The notes beneath the pieces were generated by a model. It did not search any database. It was not told where the DNA came from and saw only the letters and a program-made list of their open reading frames with translations. A stretch of DNA of 64,000 nucleotides from Aquimarina sp. MMG016 (lineage in GTDB: Bacteria; Bacteroidota; Bacteroidia; Flavobacteriales; Flavobacteriaceae). This document shows positions 1 to 9,111 of the stretch, one piece after another (positions within the stretch are counted from its first letter, which is position 1; every line of letters begins with the position of its first letter). The translations under genes and the position numbers were made by a program. The stretch is from NCBI RefSeq assembly GCF_018100805.1, contig NZ_JAGJEA010000009.1, forward strand, positions 62,001 through 126,000, written 5' to 3'.

Positions 1-3000
1 TTACCATTAACCACCATTGTTAATCCCTTAGTAGCAAAAGCTCCAAAACTTTGTCCAGCTGCTCCGGTAAAGTTTAATTTTAAGGTGCTATCTGGTAATC
101 CCTGAGCTCCATATATTTTAGAAATCTCATTACTTAATATAGCTCCGACAGCTCTATCCGTATTGGTAATATCAAAATCCAATGTTGTCTTCTCCTTACG
201 GAATAGCGCCGGGTGTGCTTGTTCTATAATTTCGAAATCAATAGACTTTCCTAAACCGTGATCCTGTTTTTCGGTATTATAAACTGCTACCCCTTCTGGA
301 GCTTCTACCTGATGTAAAATTGGTGTAAGATCTATACCGGCAGCTTTATAATGTTCAATCGCTTTTTTATGATCTAGTTTTTGTACTTGCCCAACCATTT
401 CATTTACAGTACGGAAACCAAGCTGAGCCATAATCTCACGTAATTCTTGTGCAATGAAATACATATAGTTAACTACATGTTCCGGCTTACCTTTAAACTT
501 TTTACGAAGTTCAGGGTTCTGAGTTGCGATACCAACCGGACAAGTATTTAGATGACATACCCTCATCATAATACATCCTGATGCTACTAATGGTGCAGTC
601 GCAAAACCAAACTCTTCTGCTCCTAAAAGGCAAGCTACTGCGACATCACGCCCTGTTTTTAACTGCCCGTCACATTCCAGTACAATTCTACTACGAAGAT
701 TATTACCGACAAGCGTTTGTTGTGCTTCTGCGATACCTAATTCCCAAGGTAATCCTGCGTGTTTTAACGAAGTCAATGGTGACGCACCTGTTCCTCCATC
801 AAATCCGGAAACTAAAACAACATCGGCTTTAGCTTTTGCTACCCCAGCAGCTACAGTACCTACTCCGACTTCAGATACTAATTTTACATTTATCCTTGCA
901 TCTCTATTTGCTGATTTTAAATCAAAAATCAACTGTGACAAATCTTCAATAGAATAAATATCGTGATGTGGTGGTGGTGAAATCAATCCTACATAGGGTG
1001 TAGAATTACGGGTTTTAGCAATTTCAGGATTTACTTTAGGTCCTGGTAACTGTCCTCCTTCTCCTGGTTTTGCCCCTTGAGCCATTTTTATCTGAATCTC
1101 AGCAGCATTAGTTAAATAGTTTGAAGAAACTCCAAATCGTCCTGAAGCAACCTGCTTGATTGCACTATTCTTCCAGTCACCGTTTACATCCTTATAAAAA
1201 CGTAGTGGATTCTCTCCTCCTTCTCCAGAGTTACTTTTTCCTCCGATACGATTCATTGCTATGGCAAGATTCTCGTGTGCTTCCTGACTTATTGATCCAT
1301 AAGACATCGCTCCTGTTTTGAACCTTTTCACAATCTCTGTCCATGGTTCTACCTCATCAATCGGAATCGGATCATAATTAGAGAATTCTAATAATCCGCG
1401 AATTGTCATTAATGATTTAGATTGTTCATTGATTAATTCTGCATATTCCTTATAAGTCTTTGGATCATTATCTCTTACAGATTTTTGTAATTTTGCTACA
1501 GACAATGGGTTAAACTGATGTTTTTCTCCATTACGTCTCCATCTGTATTGTCCTCCAATTTCTAAATCAAGATTAGCATCAACTTCTCTTTCTGTGTAAG
1601 CTCTTTTGTGTCTTTTGGAGATCTCTTTTTCAATCTCATATAAGCCAATTCCTTCAATACGGGTAGCTGTATTAGGAAAATATTGATCTACAACTTTCGT
1701 ATTGATACCAATACATTCGAATAACTGAGAGCTTCTATAAGAATTTAAAGTAGAGATACCAATCTTATTCATCACCTTCAGTACCCCTTTACCAACAGCT
1801 TTGTTATAATTATTGACTGCATCTTCAAAAGTAAGCTCGGTAATATTATTTTCAGTGATCTCTTCTCCTATAATTTCATTTACCATATATGGGTTAATGG
1901 CACTTGCACCATATCCAAATAGTAACGCAAAATGATGTACCTCTCTAGGCTCTGCAGACTCTATAATAAGGCTAACTTTAGAGCGTTTACCAAGTTTTTG
2001 CAAACCACTATTTACATATGAACAAGCTAACAATGCAGGTATTGGTGCTCTATGTTTACTTACATTTCTATCAGAAAGGATGATAATATTTGTACCACCA
2101 TCTATGGCTTCTGAAGCATCTTTCAACACTTTATCTAAAGCGTCCTCAAGACCATTTAATCCTCTATTAACATTATATAATATAGGTACAGAAGTTGCTT
2201 TGAAGCCTTTATCAGAATACGTTTTTATTTTATCTAAATCCTCTTTAGAAATAACAGGATTCTGTATTTTTAACTTATTACAGTGTTTTTCATTAATATC
2301 AAATATATTATGATCAGCTCCTAAGGTCAAACTAATATCACAGATTAATTCTTCACGAATTCCATCTAATGGAGGGTTAGTAACCTGAGCAAATAATTGT
2401 TTGAAATAATTATAAATCAGTTGTGGTCTTTCAGAAAGTACTGCAATTGGTGTATCTGATCCCATCGAACCGATTGGCTCTTTACCCAACTGTCCCATTG
2501 GTGAAATAATAGTATCTATATCCTCCTGAGTATAACCAAACACTTCTTTACGTTTAGAAACGGTTTCTTCGCCTAAAAATAAAGGACAGTCGTTATATGG
2601 GATTTCTTTAAGATGTACTAAATTGTCATTAAGCCATTCGCGATATGGATGTTGCGCTGCAATTTTCTCCTTAATCTCTTCATCGTTCACAATTCTACCT
2701 TCACTCATATCTACCAGGAACATCTTACCAGGTTCTAATCGGCCATGAAATTCTATATTCTCTGGTGCGATATCAACCACTCCTGTTTCTGAAGACATAA
2801 TTACATAACCATCTTTAGTTACTGTATATCTAGATGGCCTCAATCCATTTCTATCTAAAACGGCTCCTATATAATTACCATCAGTAAAAGGAATGGACGC
2901 AGGGCCATCCCATGGCTCCATAGCACAAGAATTATACTCGTAGAATGCTTTTTTAACATCAGACATCTCAGGGTTTTTCTCCCAAGCTTCAGGCACCATC

Positions 3001-3938
3001 ATCATCATTACTTCAGGAAGTGATCTCCCGGTCATTAATAACAACTCTACCACCATATCCATAGAAGCAGAATCCGATTTACCTTTTAATACAACCGGAA
3101 GTATTTTCTTAATATCTTCTCCGAACCAGTTACTCTCGAGTAATTCTTCTCTCGAACGCATTCTGGTCACGTTACCTCTTAAAGTATTGATCTCTCCATT
3201 ATGACACATATATCTAAAGGGCTGCGCCAAATCCCAGGTAGGAAATGTATTAGTAGAAAAACGCTGGTGTACTAATGCTAATCTCGTAACTACTTTAGGA
3301 TCCATAAGATCTGTATAGTATAACTTAATATCCTCGGGCATTAAAAGTCCTTTAAATATTAAAGTCTTAGTAGACAAACTTGGTAAGTAGAAAAACTTAC
3401 TTTCAGATAATTTAGAGCTATAAATTGTATGTTCTGTTATCTTACGAGCTGTAAAAAGTTTTAGATTAAAGTCAAAATAACTTTGATCTGCATCTTTTTT
3501 ACCAATAAATATTTGTTTTATAAATGGCTCAGTAGTGGCAGCTATTTCTCCTAAATGTATATGATCTACAGGAACATCTCTCCATCCGAGTAATACGAGA
3601 TCTTGATCAACTATATTCTGTTCGAATGTATCTATACAAAATTGTCTCTGATTATCTTTTTTTGGTAAGAAAACGTTGCTAACAGCATATTCTCCAGCTT
3701 CTGGTAAATCAAAATCACAATTTTCCACAAAAAAATCATGAGGAATATCTATAAGTATTCCAGCTCCATCTCCTGTCTTGCCATCAGCACTTACAGCTCC
3801 ACGATGTTCTAATTTTTCAAGAATTTCTAAAGCTTTATGAATAATATCATTAGACTTTTTTCCTTCCAAACTACAGATAAATCCGGCACCACATGCGTCG
3901 TGCTCAAATTCCGGTAGATACATTCCTTGTTTCTTCAT
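1..3938 (-). CDS. gltB: Glutamate synthase large subunit, 3' end cut by window edge
   Basis: Makes glutamate from glutamine and 2-oxoglutarate in the cytoplasm. About 1312 codons are present; the family is usually near 1500 residues, so the C-terminal GXGXG domain is cut off at base 1. The start at 3938 reads [20 protein letters not shown]. The 15-residue propeptide ahead of Cys16, the expected N-terminal nucleophile of the class II amidotransferase domain, supports this start. The central and FMN-binding synthase domains follow. The 3Fe-4S cysteine signature [15 protein letters not shown] lies near 520-575, and the truncated tail shows GQSFGAF. It is divergent from glnB/K-amt, which is a typical nitrogen-assimilation grouping. 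gltD is expected beyond the left edge. Confidence 0.96.
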   Translation of the reverse strand, partial: MKKQGMYLPEFEHDACGAGFICSLEGKKSNDIIHKALEILEKLEHRGAVSADGKTGDGAGILIDIPHDFFVENCDFDLPEAGEYAVSNVFLPKKDNQRQFCIDTFEQNIVDQDLVLLGWRDVPVDHIHLGEIAATTEPFIKQIFIGKKDADQSYFDFNLKLFTARKITEHTIYSSKLSESKFFYLPSLSTKTLIFKGLLMPEDIKLYYTDLMDPKVVTRLALVHQRFSTNTFPTWDLAQPFRYMCHNGEINTLRGNVTRMRSREELLESNWFGEDIKKILPVVLKGKSDSASMDMVVELLLMTGRSLPEVMMMMVPEAWEKNPEMSDVKKAFYEYNSCAMEPWDGPASIPFTDGNYIGAVLDRNGLRPSRYTVTKDGYVIMSSETGVVDIAPENIEFHGRLEPGKMFLVDMSEGRIVNDEEIKEKIAAQHPYREWLNDNLVHLKEIPYNDCPLFLGEETVSKRKEVFGYTQEDIDTIISPMGQLGKEPIGSMGSDTPIAVLSERPQLIYNYFKQLFAQVTNPPLDGIREELICDISLTLGADHNIFDINEKHCNKLKIQNPVISKEDLDKIKTYSDKGFKATSVPILYNVNRGLNGLEDALDKVLKDASEAIDGGTNIIILSDRNVSKHRAPIPALLACSYVNSGLQKLGKRSKVSLIIESAEPREVHHFALLFGYGASAINPYMVNEIIGEEITENNITELTFEDAVNNYNKAVGKGVLKVMNKIGISTLNSYRSSQLFECIGINTKVVDQYFPNTATRIEGIGLYEIEKEISKRHKRAYTEREVDANLDLEIGGQYRWRRNGEKHQFNPLSVAKLQKSVRDNDPKTYKEYAELINEQSKSLMTIRGLLEFSNYDPIPIDEVEPWTEIVKRFKTGAMSYGSISQEAHENLAIAMNRIGGKSNSGEGGENPLRFYKDVNGDWKNSAIKQVASGRFGVSSNYLTNAAEIQIKMAQGAKPGEGGQLPGPKVNPEIAKTRNSTPYVGLISPPPHHDIYSIEDLSQLIFDLKSANRDARINVKLVSEVGVGTVAAGVAKAKADVVLVSGFDGGTGASPLTSLKHAGLPWELGIAEAQQTLVGNNLRSRIVLECDGQLKTGRDVAVACLLGAEEFGFATAPLVASGCIMMRVCHLNTCPVGIATQNPELRKKFKGKPEHVVNYMYFIAQELREIMAQLGFRTVNEMVGQVQKLDHKKAIEHYKAAGIDLTPILHQVEAPEGVAVYNTEKQDHGLGKSIDFEIIEQAHPALFRKEKTTLDFDITNTDRAVGAILSNEISKIYGAQGLPDSTLKLNFTGAAGQSFGAFATKGLTMVVNG

Positions 3939-4377
3939 ATTATTTTCCGACTTAAAAGTGTTTCAAGATGTTGAAATTAACAAAACGTTAAGGAAGAAGA
4001 AAGAAAAACTGTTCAATCCAAGGTACTTTTTAGAGCTCAACAATAAAAGTGGTAATTGAATCAAATAATCACAAAATAAAGACTATTGATTACGAATTTG
4101 ATAATGCGATTTTCCTAGAAATAACCTGAGTTTACACGAATATCTACCTATCTCATTATCAATAAATTCTAATGAAAACGTTTTCGTAAAAAAGTGGCAG
4201 TAACATAGTGCGAAATCATCATTTTTTTACCTAAAAAATATATACCCCCTATTTTTTAGGGGTAAAATATTTAATATCAATAAAAATTACGTGATTACCC
4301 TATGATTTTTGGATGTAAGAAATAAAATAACATATTTTTGGTTCGAATTTAACATTAATTTTAACTTTTTAGTCTTT
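3939..4377. promoter_or_regulatory. Divergent gltB / PII-amt control region
   Basis: This 439-bp gene-free stretch separates two divergent nitrogen-assimilation units. It holds a 12-bp perfect palindrome GAAAACGTTTTC at 4174-4185. A perfect 11-bp inverted repeat, CCTAAAAAATA at 4230-4240 and TATTTTTTAGG at 4250-4260, has a C-rich spacer. A second, overlapping hairpin pairs TACCCC with GGGGTA at 4243-4264. The promoter of the PII gene is annotated separately. I found no consensus promoter for gltB. The operator roles are inference. Confidence 0.5.
4308..4340 (+). promoter_or_regulatory. Bacteroidota-type promoter of PII-amt
   Basis: TTTG at 4308-4311 and TATTTTTG at 4333-4340 (consensus TAnnTTTG) are separated by 21 bp, which fits the primary sigma factor of Bacteroidota. 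The expected transcript start is about 4347, roughly 30 bp before the ATG at 4378. An upstream TTG start at 4309 would overlap the promoter and is therefore unlikely. Confidence 0.7.
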
Positions 4378-4716
4378 ATGAAGAAAATAGAAGCAATCAT
4401 CAGAAGATCAAAGTACCGTGCTGTAAAAGAAGCTTTACACGATAAAGGGGTAATGTTCTTCTCATACTGGGATGTAACCGGTGTTGGCCACGAGCAAAAA
4501 GGCAGCGTATATAGAGGAATTTCTTATAGTACCACGGATATTCAAAGACGTTTTTTATCTATAGTAGTGAATGACGATTATGAAGAAGCTGCTATCTCGG
4601 CTATTCTTGAAGCCGGAAAAACAGGTGAAGTAGGAGATGGAAAAATATTTGTTTCTGACGTTAAAGAAGCATATAGAATTCGTACTTCAGAAAAAGGTGG
4701 AGGGACATTAAACTAG
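4378..4716 (+). CDS. PII nitrogen-regulatory protein (GlnB/GlnK family)
   Basis: A small trimeric signal protein that binds ATP/ADP and 2-oxoglutarate and controls the ammonium channel and nitrogen enzymes. The start at 4378 (MKKIEAIIRRSKYRAVKEAL) gives 112 residues, the normal PII length, and begins just after a good promoter. KTGEVGDGKIFV near residues 81-92 is the conserved C-terminal PII signature. The T-loop reads GVGHEQKGSVYRGISYSTTD. Tyr50 corresponds to the uridylylated Tyr51 of E. coli GlnB, but the loop is one residue shorter and the following sequence differs. It sits 63 bp upstream of amt, the usual glnK-amtB order, and is presumably co-transcribed. Calling it GlnK rather than GlnB rests on this context only. 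Confidence 0.93.
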   Translation: MKKIEAIIRRSKYRAVKEALHDKGVMFFSYWDVTGVGHEQKGSVYRGISYSTTDIQRRFLSIVVNDDYEEAAISAILEAGKTGEVGDGKIFVSDVKEAYRIRTSEKGGGTLN

Positions 4717-4779
4717 TATTCCGATCACTAAAATTGACCAACTGAAAACAAAAAATAAATTTAAATAGTCATATATATA

Positions 4780-6033
4780 ATGGAAATGTTAACTGTAAAC
4801 AATGTATGGATGATGGTGTGTACTGCACTGGTATTTTTCATGCACTTAGGATTTTCTTTTTTAGAAATTGGATTAACTCGTCAAAAAAACACAATCAACA
4901 TACTTTTTAAGAATGTATTTATTATCTGCGTAGGCCTATTATTATACTGCCTGGTAGGTTTCAACTTAATGTATCCTGGATTTGCTGAAGGCTCTAGCGG
5001 AGTTCTTGGTTTTGCAGGTTTTGGATTAACTTCTCCTGTTGTTGATGGGTCATTGGACTTAACTTATAATGAAGGATACACATACTGGACAGATTTCTTA
5101 TTCCAGGGAATGTTTGCTGCTACTGCCGCAACAATTGTATCTGGTGCCGTTGCAGAACGCATCAAACTTGGAGCATTTATGATTTTTACCATCGTCTATG
5201 TTGGTTTAGTATACCCAATAGTAGGTTCATGGCAATGGGGAGGTGGATTCTTATCTTCTTTACAAATAGGTGAAGCTGAAGGGTTTTATGACTTTGCTGG
5301 TTCTACATTAGTTCACTCCGTAGGAGGATGGGCTGCATTAGTAGCTGTATGGTTGCTAGGATCCAGAATTGGTAAATTTAGCTCAGAAGGAAAACCACAA
5401 GCGATCCCTGGTCATAATATACCTCTAGCTGCTGCGGGTGTATTAATCCTATGGTTAGGATGGTTCGGATTTAATGGAGGTTCTGTGCTTTCTGCCGATG
5501 CTGCCGGAACTTCACTTACTCTAGTTACAACTTCCTTAGCTGCTGCTGCAGGTGGTGTGGTTGCATTCTTAGTTTCTACATTGATGTATAAAAACTATGA
5601 CCTTACTATGTTTCTTAATGGTATACTAGGAGGGTTAGTTGGTATTACTGCTGGTGCAGATCAAATGAGTCCAACTGATGCAGTATTAATTGGAGCTATT
5701 GCAGGTGCAATTATTGTATTTGGTGTAGCACTAATTGACAAATTAAGATTAGATGATCCTGTAGGTGCTATTGCCGTTCACTTGATCTGTGGTATCTGGG
5801 GAACGCTAGCAGTAGGAATCTTTGGAGCTAAAGCTGGTTTTGATCAATTCCTTGTTCAAGGAATTGGAGTATTAGCAGCAGGTGGATTCTGTGTAGTAAC
5901 TGCTTTTATAATTATATTCACACTTAAGAAGACAATTGGTATCAGAGTTTCTGAAAAAGAAGAAATCGATGGTCTTGATAGCCACGAACATGGTATGGAT
6001 GCTTATCCTGACTTTAGACTTAACCAACACTAA
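4780..6033 (+). CDS. amt: Ammonium transporter (Amt/MEP/Rh family)
   Basis: An inner-membrane ammonium channel of 417 residues with about eleven transmembrane segments. Family hallmarks include the early FMHLGFSFLEIGLTRQKN stretch, GSTLVHSVGGWAALVAVWLLG in the middle (pore histidine), LLGWFGFNGG-like LILWLGWFGFNGGS, and VGAIAVHLICGIWGTLAVG (second pore histidine). The cytoplasmic tail IGIRVSEKEEIDGLDSHEHG is the conserved region that contacts PII. There is no cleavable signal peptide of the AmtB type. It lies directly after the PII gene, and a strong intrinsic terminator follows at 6061-6088, so PII-amt looks like a complete two-gene operon. Confidence 0.96.
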   Translation: MEMLTVNNVWMMVCTALVFFMHLGFSFLEIGLTRQKNTINILFKNVFIICVGLLLYCLVGFNLMYPGFAEGSSGVLGFAGFGLTSPVVDGSLDLTYNEGYTYWTDFLFQGMFAATAATIVSGAVAERIKLGAFMIFTIVYVGLVYPIVGSWQWGGGFLSSLQIGEAEGFYDFAGSTLVHSVGGWAALVAVWLLGSRIGKFSSEGKPQAIPGHNIPLAAAGVLILWLGWFGFNGGSVLSADAAGTSLTLVTTSLAAAAGGVVAFLVSTLMYKNYDLTMFLNGILGGLVGITAGADQMSPTDAVLIGAIAGAIIVFGVALIDKLRLDDPVGAIAVHLICGIWGTLAVGIFGAKAGFDQFLVQGIGVLAAGGFCVVTAFIIIFTLKKTIGIRVSEKEEIDGLDSHEHGMDAYPDFRLNQH

Positions 6034-6060
6034 AATCTAAATAGTGTTTAACTATAGAAA

Positions 6061-6088
6061 CGGGCGATATATAATCGCCCGTTTTTTT
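6061..6088 (+). terminator. Intrinsic terminator of the PII-amt operon
   Basis: An 8-bp perfect GC-rich stem (CGGGCGAT 6061-6068 with ATCGCCCG 6074-6081) with a 5-nt loop is followed by seven T residues at 6082-6088, 28 bp after the amt stop codon. Confidence 0.9.
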
Positions 6089-6094
6089 ATATTA

Positions 6095-6433
6095 TTATTT
6101 TATAATTTCCATTGATAACGGATATGAAGGTCTTTCTCCATTATTAGCTTTAATTGCATTTATAATAGGAAATACAAAACACAGTATAGCTATCACAATA
6201 AATCCTAATAAACCTAGTCCAAATAAAAGTGTAAGAGGAATACAGATTAATGCATAAATAAACATACTAATCTGAAAATTCATGATCGATTTACCGTGTT
6301 CATCCATTGCTAAAACTTGCTCTCTCTGAGTCAACCATAGTATCAATGGCACTATAAACCCTCCAAATCCGGTTATAAGATCCAATAATTGCGATAAATG
6401 TGTAATAACGAGTAATGATTTGTCCTGTCTCAT
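6095..6433 (-). CDS. DUF4870 domain membrane protein
   Basis: A 112-residue membrane protein of unknown function. The N-terminus MRQDKSLLVITHLSQLLDLI, a GFGGFIVPLILWLTQRE segment, the conserved HGKSIMNFQISMFIYALI stretch and a C-terminal FPIINAIKANNGE motif are typical of the DUF4870 (Tic20-like) family, which has three to four transmembrane helices. It is transcribed convergently with amt. No partner gene is adjacent on its strand, since the downstream gene is on the other strand and the upstream gap is 243 bp. Confidence 0.85.
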   Translation of the reverse strand: MRQDKSLLVITHLSQLLDLITGFGGFIVPLILWLTQREQVLAMDEHGKSIMNFQISMFIYALICIPLTLLFGLGLLGFIVIAILCFVFPIINAIKANNGERPSYPLSMEIIK

Positions 6434-6622
6434 GATTTCTTTGTTTTTGATTGATTATTGATGAAAAATGCTAATAAAATTAGCAATCTATACTTATATG
6501 ACGAAAATATCATCAAAGTGTTACAGTAAATATTCCAAATTTCATATCAACTAGATAGTAGTCTCCAAAATACAATCAACCTATCAAACGTTTATCTTTA
6601 TTTTTTATTAATTCATAAATCA

Positions 6623-6652
6623 AAAGGCTATTGAACTCATTCAATAGCCTTT
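6623..6652 (-). terminator. Hairpin after the thioredoxin-like gene
   Basis: A perfect 13-bp stem (AAAGGCTATTGAA 6623-6635, TTCAATAGCCTTT 6640-6652) with a 4-nt loop lies 24 bp past the stop of the gene ending at 6677. Read on the minus strand it ends in TTTTG, so it is a plausible terminator of the blaI-M56-tlpA run. Confidence 0.7.
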
Positions 6653-6676
6653 ATCAATTAAAAATATTTTTAAAAA

Positions 6677-7822
6677 TTATTCGGTCTCTTTTTCAAAAAA
6701 CTCTTCTAACTCATTCTGAAAAGGAGCTTCATTAGGATTAAAACCATTAAATTCTGATACTATCTGTCCTTCTTGATTAATTAAAAAACTATTGGGGATA
6801 CCTCTAATTCCATAAGTCATTGGAGCAATTCCATCCATACCTTTAAGGTCAGAAATATTAATCCAAGAAATACTATCCTCTTCTGAAGCTTTCTTCCAAT
6901 GTTCTTTATTCTTATCTAATGAAAAACTTACTATTGCCAGTCCTTTTTCTTGGTAAGTTTCATGTAGATCAGTATACTGCTTACTTTGCATACGACAAGG
7001 TCCACAACCTGCTGCCCAAAAATCCAGAATCGTGTATTTATGTTGCTTTACTATTGCTGCTAAGGATTTGACTTCTCCAGAAAGTGTCTCTCCTTGTAGA
7101 TCTGCCAATTGATCTCCTTTTTCTAATATTTTATCAATATTCATATATTGTTTTATAGCTTTCCCTTCATCAGTTTCTTTAAGGTCTTGGTCCAATGCAT
7201 TATAAATAGCTCTCAATTCTTCTTTTGAAAGATTATCTGTTAAGTATAAGGTACTGGATAGTGACACATAATTATTAGGGTTTTCTTTTACAAAACGCAT
7301 AGTGATACTATCATTTATACGCATCGCTTTTTGAACCTCAGAAGATACCCTTCTATTATTTTCGTTATCATCATTATATAGTTTTGATAAACTATCCATT
7401 CTTCTGTTAATAGGTTGAGTTAATTTAGAAAGTTCTCGATTAATGTCATGAAGTTTCAAACCACTAACTTTAGGAAACCTGAAATCATTATAATCTCCTT
7501 CAAAATTGATCACCCCATTATCCACCCAAAAAGATGTGTATTTATGAGTATCTTGGTTTTGAGGATCAAACTTAGTCGTTAAAAATAGTCGTTTAGGTTT
7601 ATTAAGTTTTCCTTTAAACTGAAACTCTCCATTTATAATTGTAACACTATCAATTCTAGCTTGAGTATCAGGATCATCCAGATATAACAATGTACCTTCT
7701 TTAAAATTCGTGGCTTTTCCGTTGATTACAAACCCTTTTTCTACTTTATCTTTTTGTTGTTTGTTACATCCTAAAAGAAGTAATGCTGTGATAAGTAAAA
7801 ATATTTTTTTCATAATAGTCAT
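6677..7822 (-). CDS. TlpA-like thioredoxin lipoprotein with DUF4369 N-terminus
   Basis: A predicted 381-residue periplasmic lipoprotein. The signal peptide ends in the lipobox LLLLGC. Residues ~30-110 look like a DUF4369 domain (VINGKATNFKEGTLLYL... FQFKGKL). The C-terminal ~140 residues form a thioredoxin/AhpC-TSA fold with the redox motif CGPC at 273-276 (LDFWAAGCGPCRMQSKQY). The family reduces or exchanges disulfides at the cell envelope; the partner here is unknown. A second in-frame ATG lies at 7813 (MKKIFLL), and the choice between the two starts is open. It follows another TlpA-like gene by 32 bp, downstream of blaI and the M56 gene, and is probably in the same operon. Confidence 0.85.
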   Translation of the reverse strand: MTIMKKIFLLITALLLLGCNKQQKDKVEKGFVINGKATNFKEGTLLYLDDPDTQARIDSVTIINGEFQFKGKLNKPKRLFLTTKFDPQNQDTHKYTSFWVDNGVINFEGDYNDFRFPKVSGLKLHDINRELSKLTQPINRRMDSLSKLYNDDNENNRRVSSEVQKAMRINDSITMRFVKENPNNYVSLSSTLYLTDNLSKEELRAIYNALDQDLKETDEGKAIKQYMNIDKILEKGDQLADLQGETLSGEVKSLAAIVKQHKYTILDFWAAGCGPCRMQSKQYTDLHETYQEKGLAIVSFSLDKNKEHWKKASEEDSISWINISDLKGMDGIAPMTYGIRGIPNSFLINQEGQIVSEFNGFNPNEAPFQNELEEFFEKETE

Positions 7823-7854
7823 TCTTTTTATAAATTTTAATGTATTCCGTTATT

Positions 7855-9036
7855 TTATCCTTTTATATTACCCTCAATAACTTTAATCAACTCCTCTATA
7901 TTCAAACCAATGCTTACGTACAAGATCACTTTTTCTTTATTGAGAAGGTAAAATGTTGGAGCTGCAGAGGTTCCGTATGAAGCGGCAGTTTTTTTACCTT
8001 TATATAGTGTAGGTATATTAACTTTTTGTTTTTTAATATACTTTTCTAATCCTTTGTCATCTGATTTTGTAAATTCTATACCGTATACTGCTAATCCTTT
8101 TTCTTTATATTTCTCTTGAATTTCATTAATATCAGGTACCGCTTTTACACATCCTATGCAATATGGAAACCAAAATTCTAACAATATAAGTTCATTATTT
8201 AATTTAGAAAGAGAAACCGGATCTCCATCAATCATTGGTAACATAAAATAAGGTGCTTTTTGGCCAATTTTATTCTCCGTTTTCATTCGTTTCCTTTTAA
8301 AATATTCTCTTTCTGACAGGATTAAATATCCTTCCGGAAATCTATTATAACTCCATATTGATTGATCTCTAGTTGCAGATATATTAAAATCACTCAATGA
8401 AACTGTAATTACTTGATCACCTATAGAATTTTTCGTCTTCACAAAAACAGGAAGTTTTTCTTCTTTAGAAATTACAAGTTCATAATAAGACTTATAACCT
8501 TTCATATTTTCCGAAACCGCTGTTAAATCGCCTTCAGAAATATATCTATTTGGTATTACGAAATTAAACTTGTAGCAAACTACATTATTAATTATTGTAT
8601 CCTTGTTTTGTGTTCTAACAATTGTAGCGTCCTTTAAAAAAACTGGTAAAATAGTCCGTATTTCGTTTAATGACCTTAAAGAAAATATTGAACTGTTTAC
8701 CTGATATTTATGAGGTTTATTCTCATAAAGAACTCTTTGATTTTTATTATTGGAGTCGAATTTTTGCTTTCCATTAAAAACTTGTTCTCCTGCCTCGGAT
8801 ACAAAATGATATTTAGCACCTATCAAGGTGTCTTTACTAGTAAAATCAAAATAACAATTTGCTTTATATGTAGTATTTTCATCTTCGTTTTTATAAAGAA
8901 ATTTCACTGATGTATTATACTCAATAGTCTTTAAAGAGTTAAGTTTTAAGATCGTTTTGTTTAGAATTTCGGTACTTGATTGAGCATAGTTGTTACATAG
9001 GCTAATCATAGCCATAAAAACTAAAGTTCGTTTCAT
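7855..9036 (-). CDS. Exported TlpA-like thioredoxin protein
   Basis: A 393-residue protein with a Sec signal peptide (MKRTLVFMAMISLCNNYAQS). Residues ~20-240 form a beta-rich region I cannot assign with certainty; it resembles lipoprotein-carrier-like domains seen in front of thioredoxin folds in Bacteroidota. The C-terminal ~140 residues are a TlpA/AhpC-TSA domain: GQKAPYFMLPMIDG is the typical entry, and LLEFWFPYCIGCVKAVPDI carries the redox pair CIGC at 293-296. It lies 75 bp downstream of the M56 sensor-protease gene and 32 bp upstream of a second TlpA-like gene, so both are likely outputs of the BlaI/M56 switch. Substrate unknown. Confidence 0.82.
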   Translation of the reverse strand: MKRTLVFMAMISLCNNYAQSSTEILNKTILKLNSLKTIEYNTSVKFLYKNEDENTTYKANCYFDFTSKDTLIGAKYHFVSEAGEQVFNGKQKFDSNNKNQRVLYENKPHKYQVNSSIFSLRSLNEIRTILPVFLKDATIVRTQNKDTIINNVVCYKFNFVIPNRYISEGDLTAVSENMKGYKSYYELVISKEEKLPVFVKTKNSIGDQVITVSLSDFNISATRDQSIWSYNRFPEGYLILSEREYFKRKRMKTENKIGQKAPYFMLPMIDGDPVSLSKLNNELILLEFWFPYCIGCVKAVPDINEIQEKYKEKGLAVYGIEFTKSDDKGLEKYIKKQKVNIPTLYKGKKTAASYGTSAAPTFYLLNKEKVILYVSIGLNIEELIKVIEGNIKG

Positions 9037-9111
9037 GATTGATGAGTTTTAGATATTGGTTATATCAAATGTTCAAATTTTGATTGATTGAATGTATTTC
9101 TTTTCACAAAA

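Noticed and set aside
4309..4377. TTG-initiated N-terminal extension of the PII protein
   Set aside because: It overlaps a good promoter (TTTG 4308, TATTTTTG 4333) and PII proteins start at the MKKIEAII position with 112 residues.
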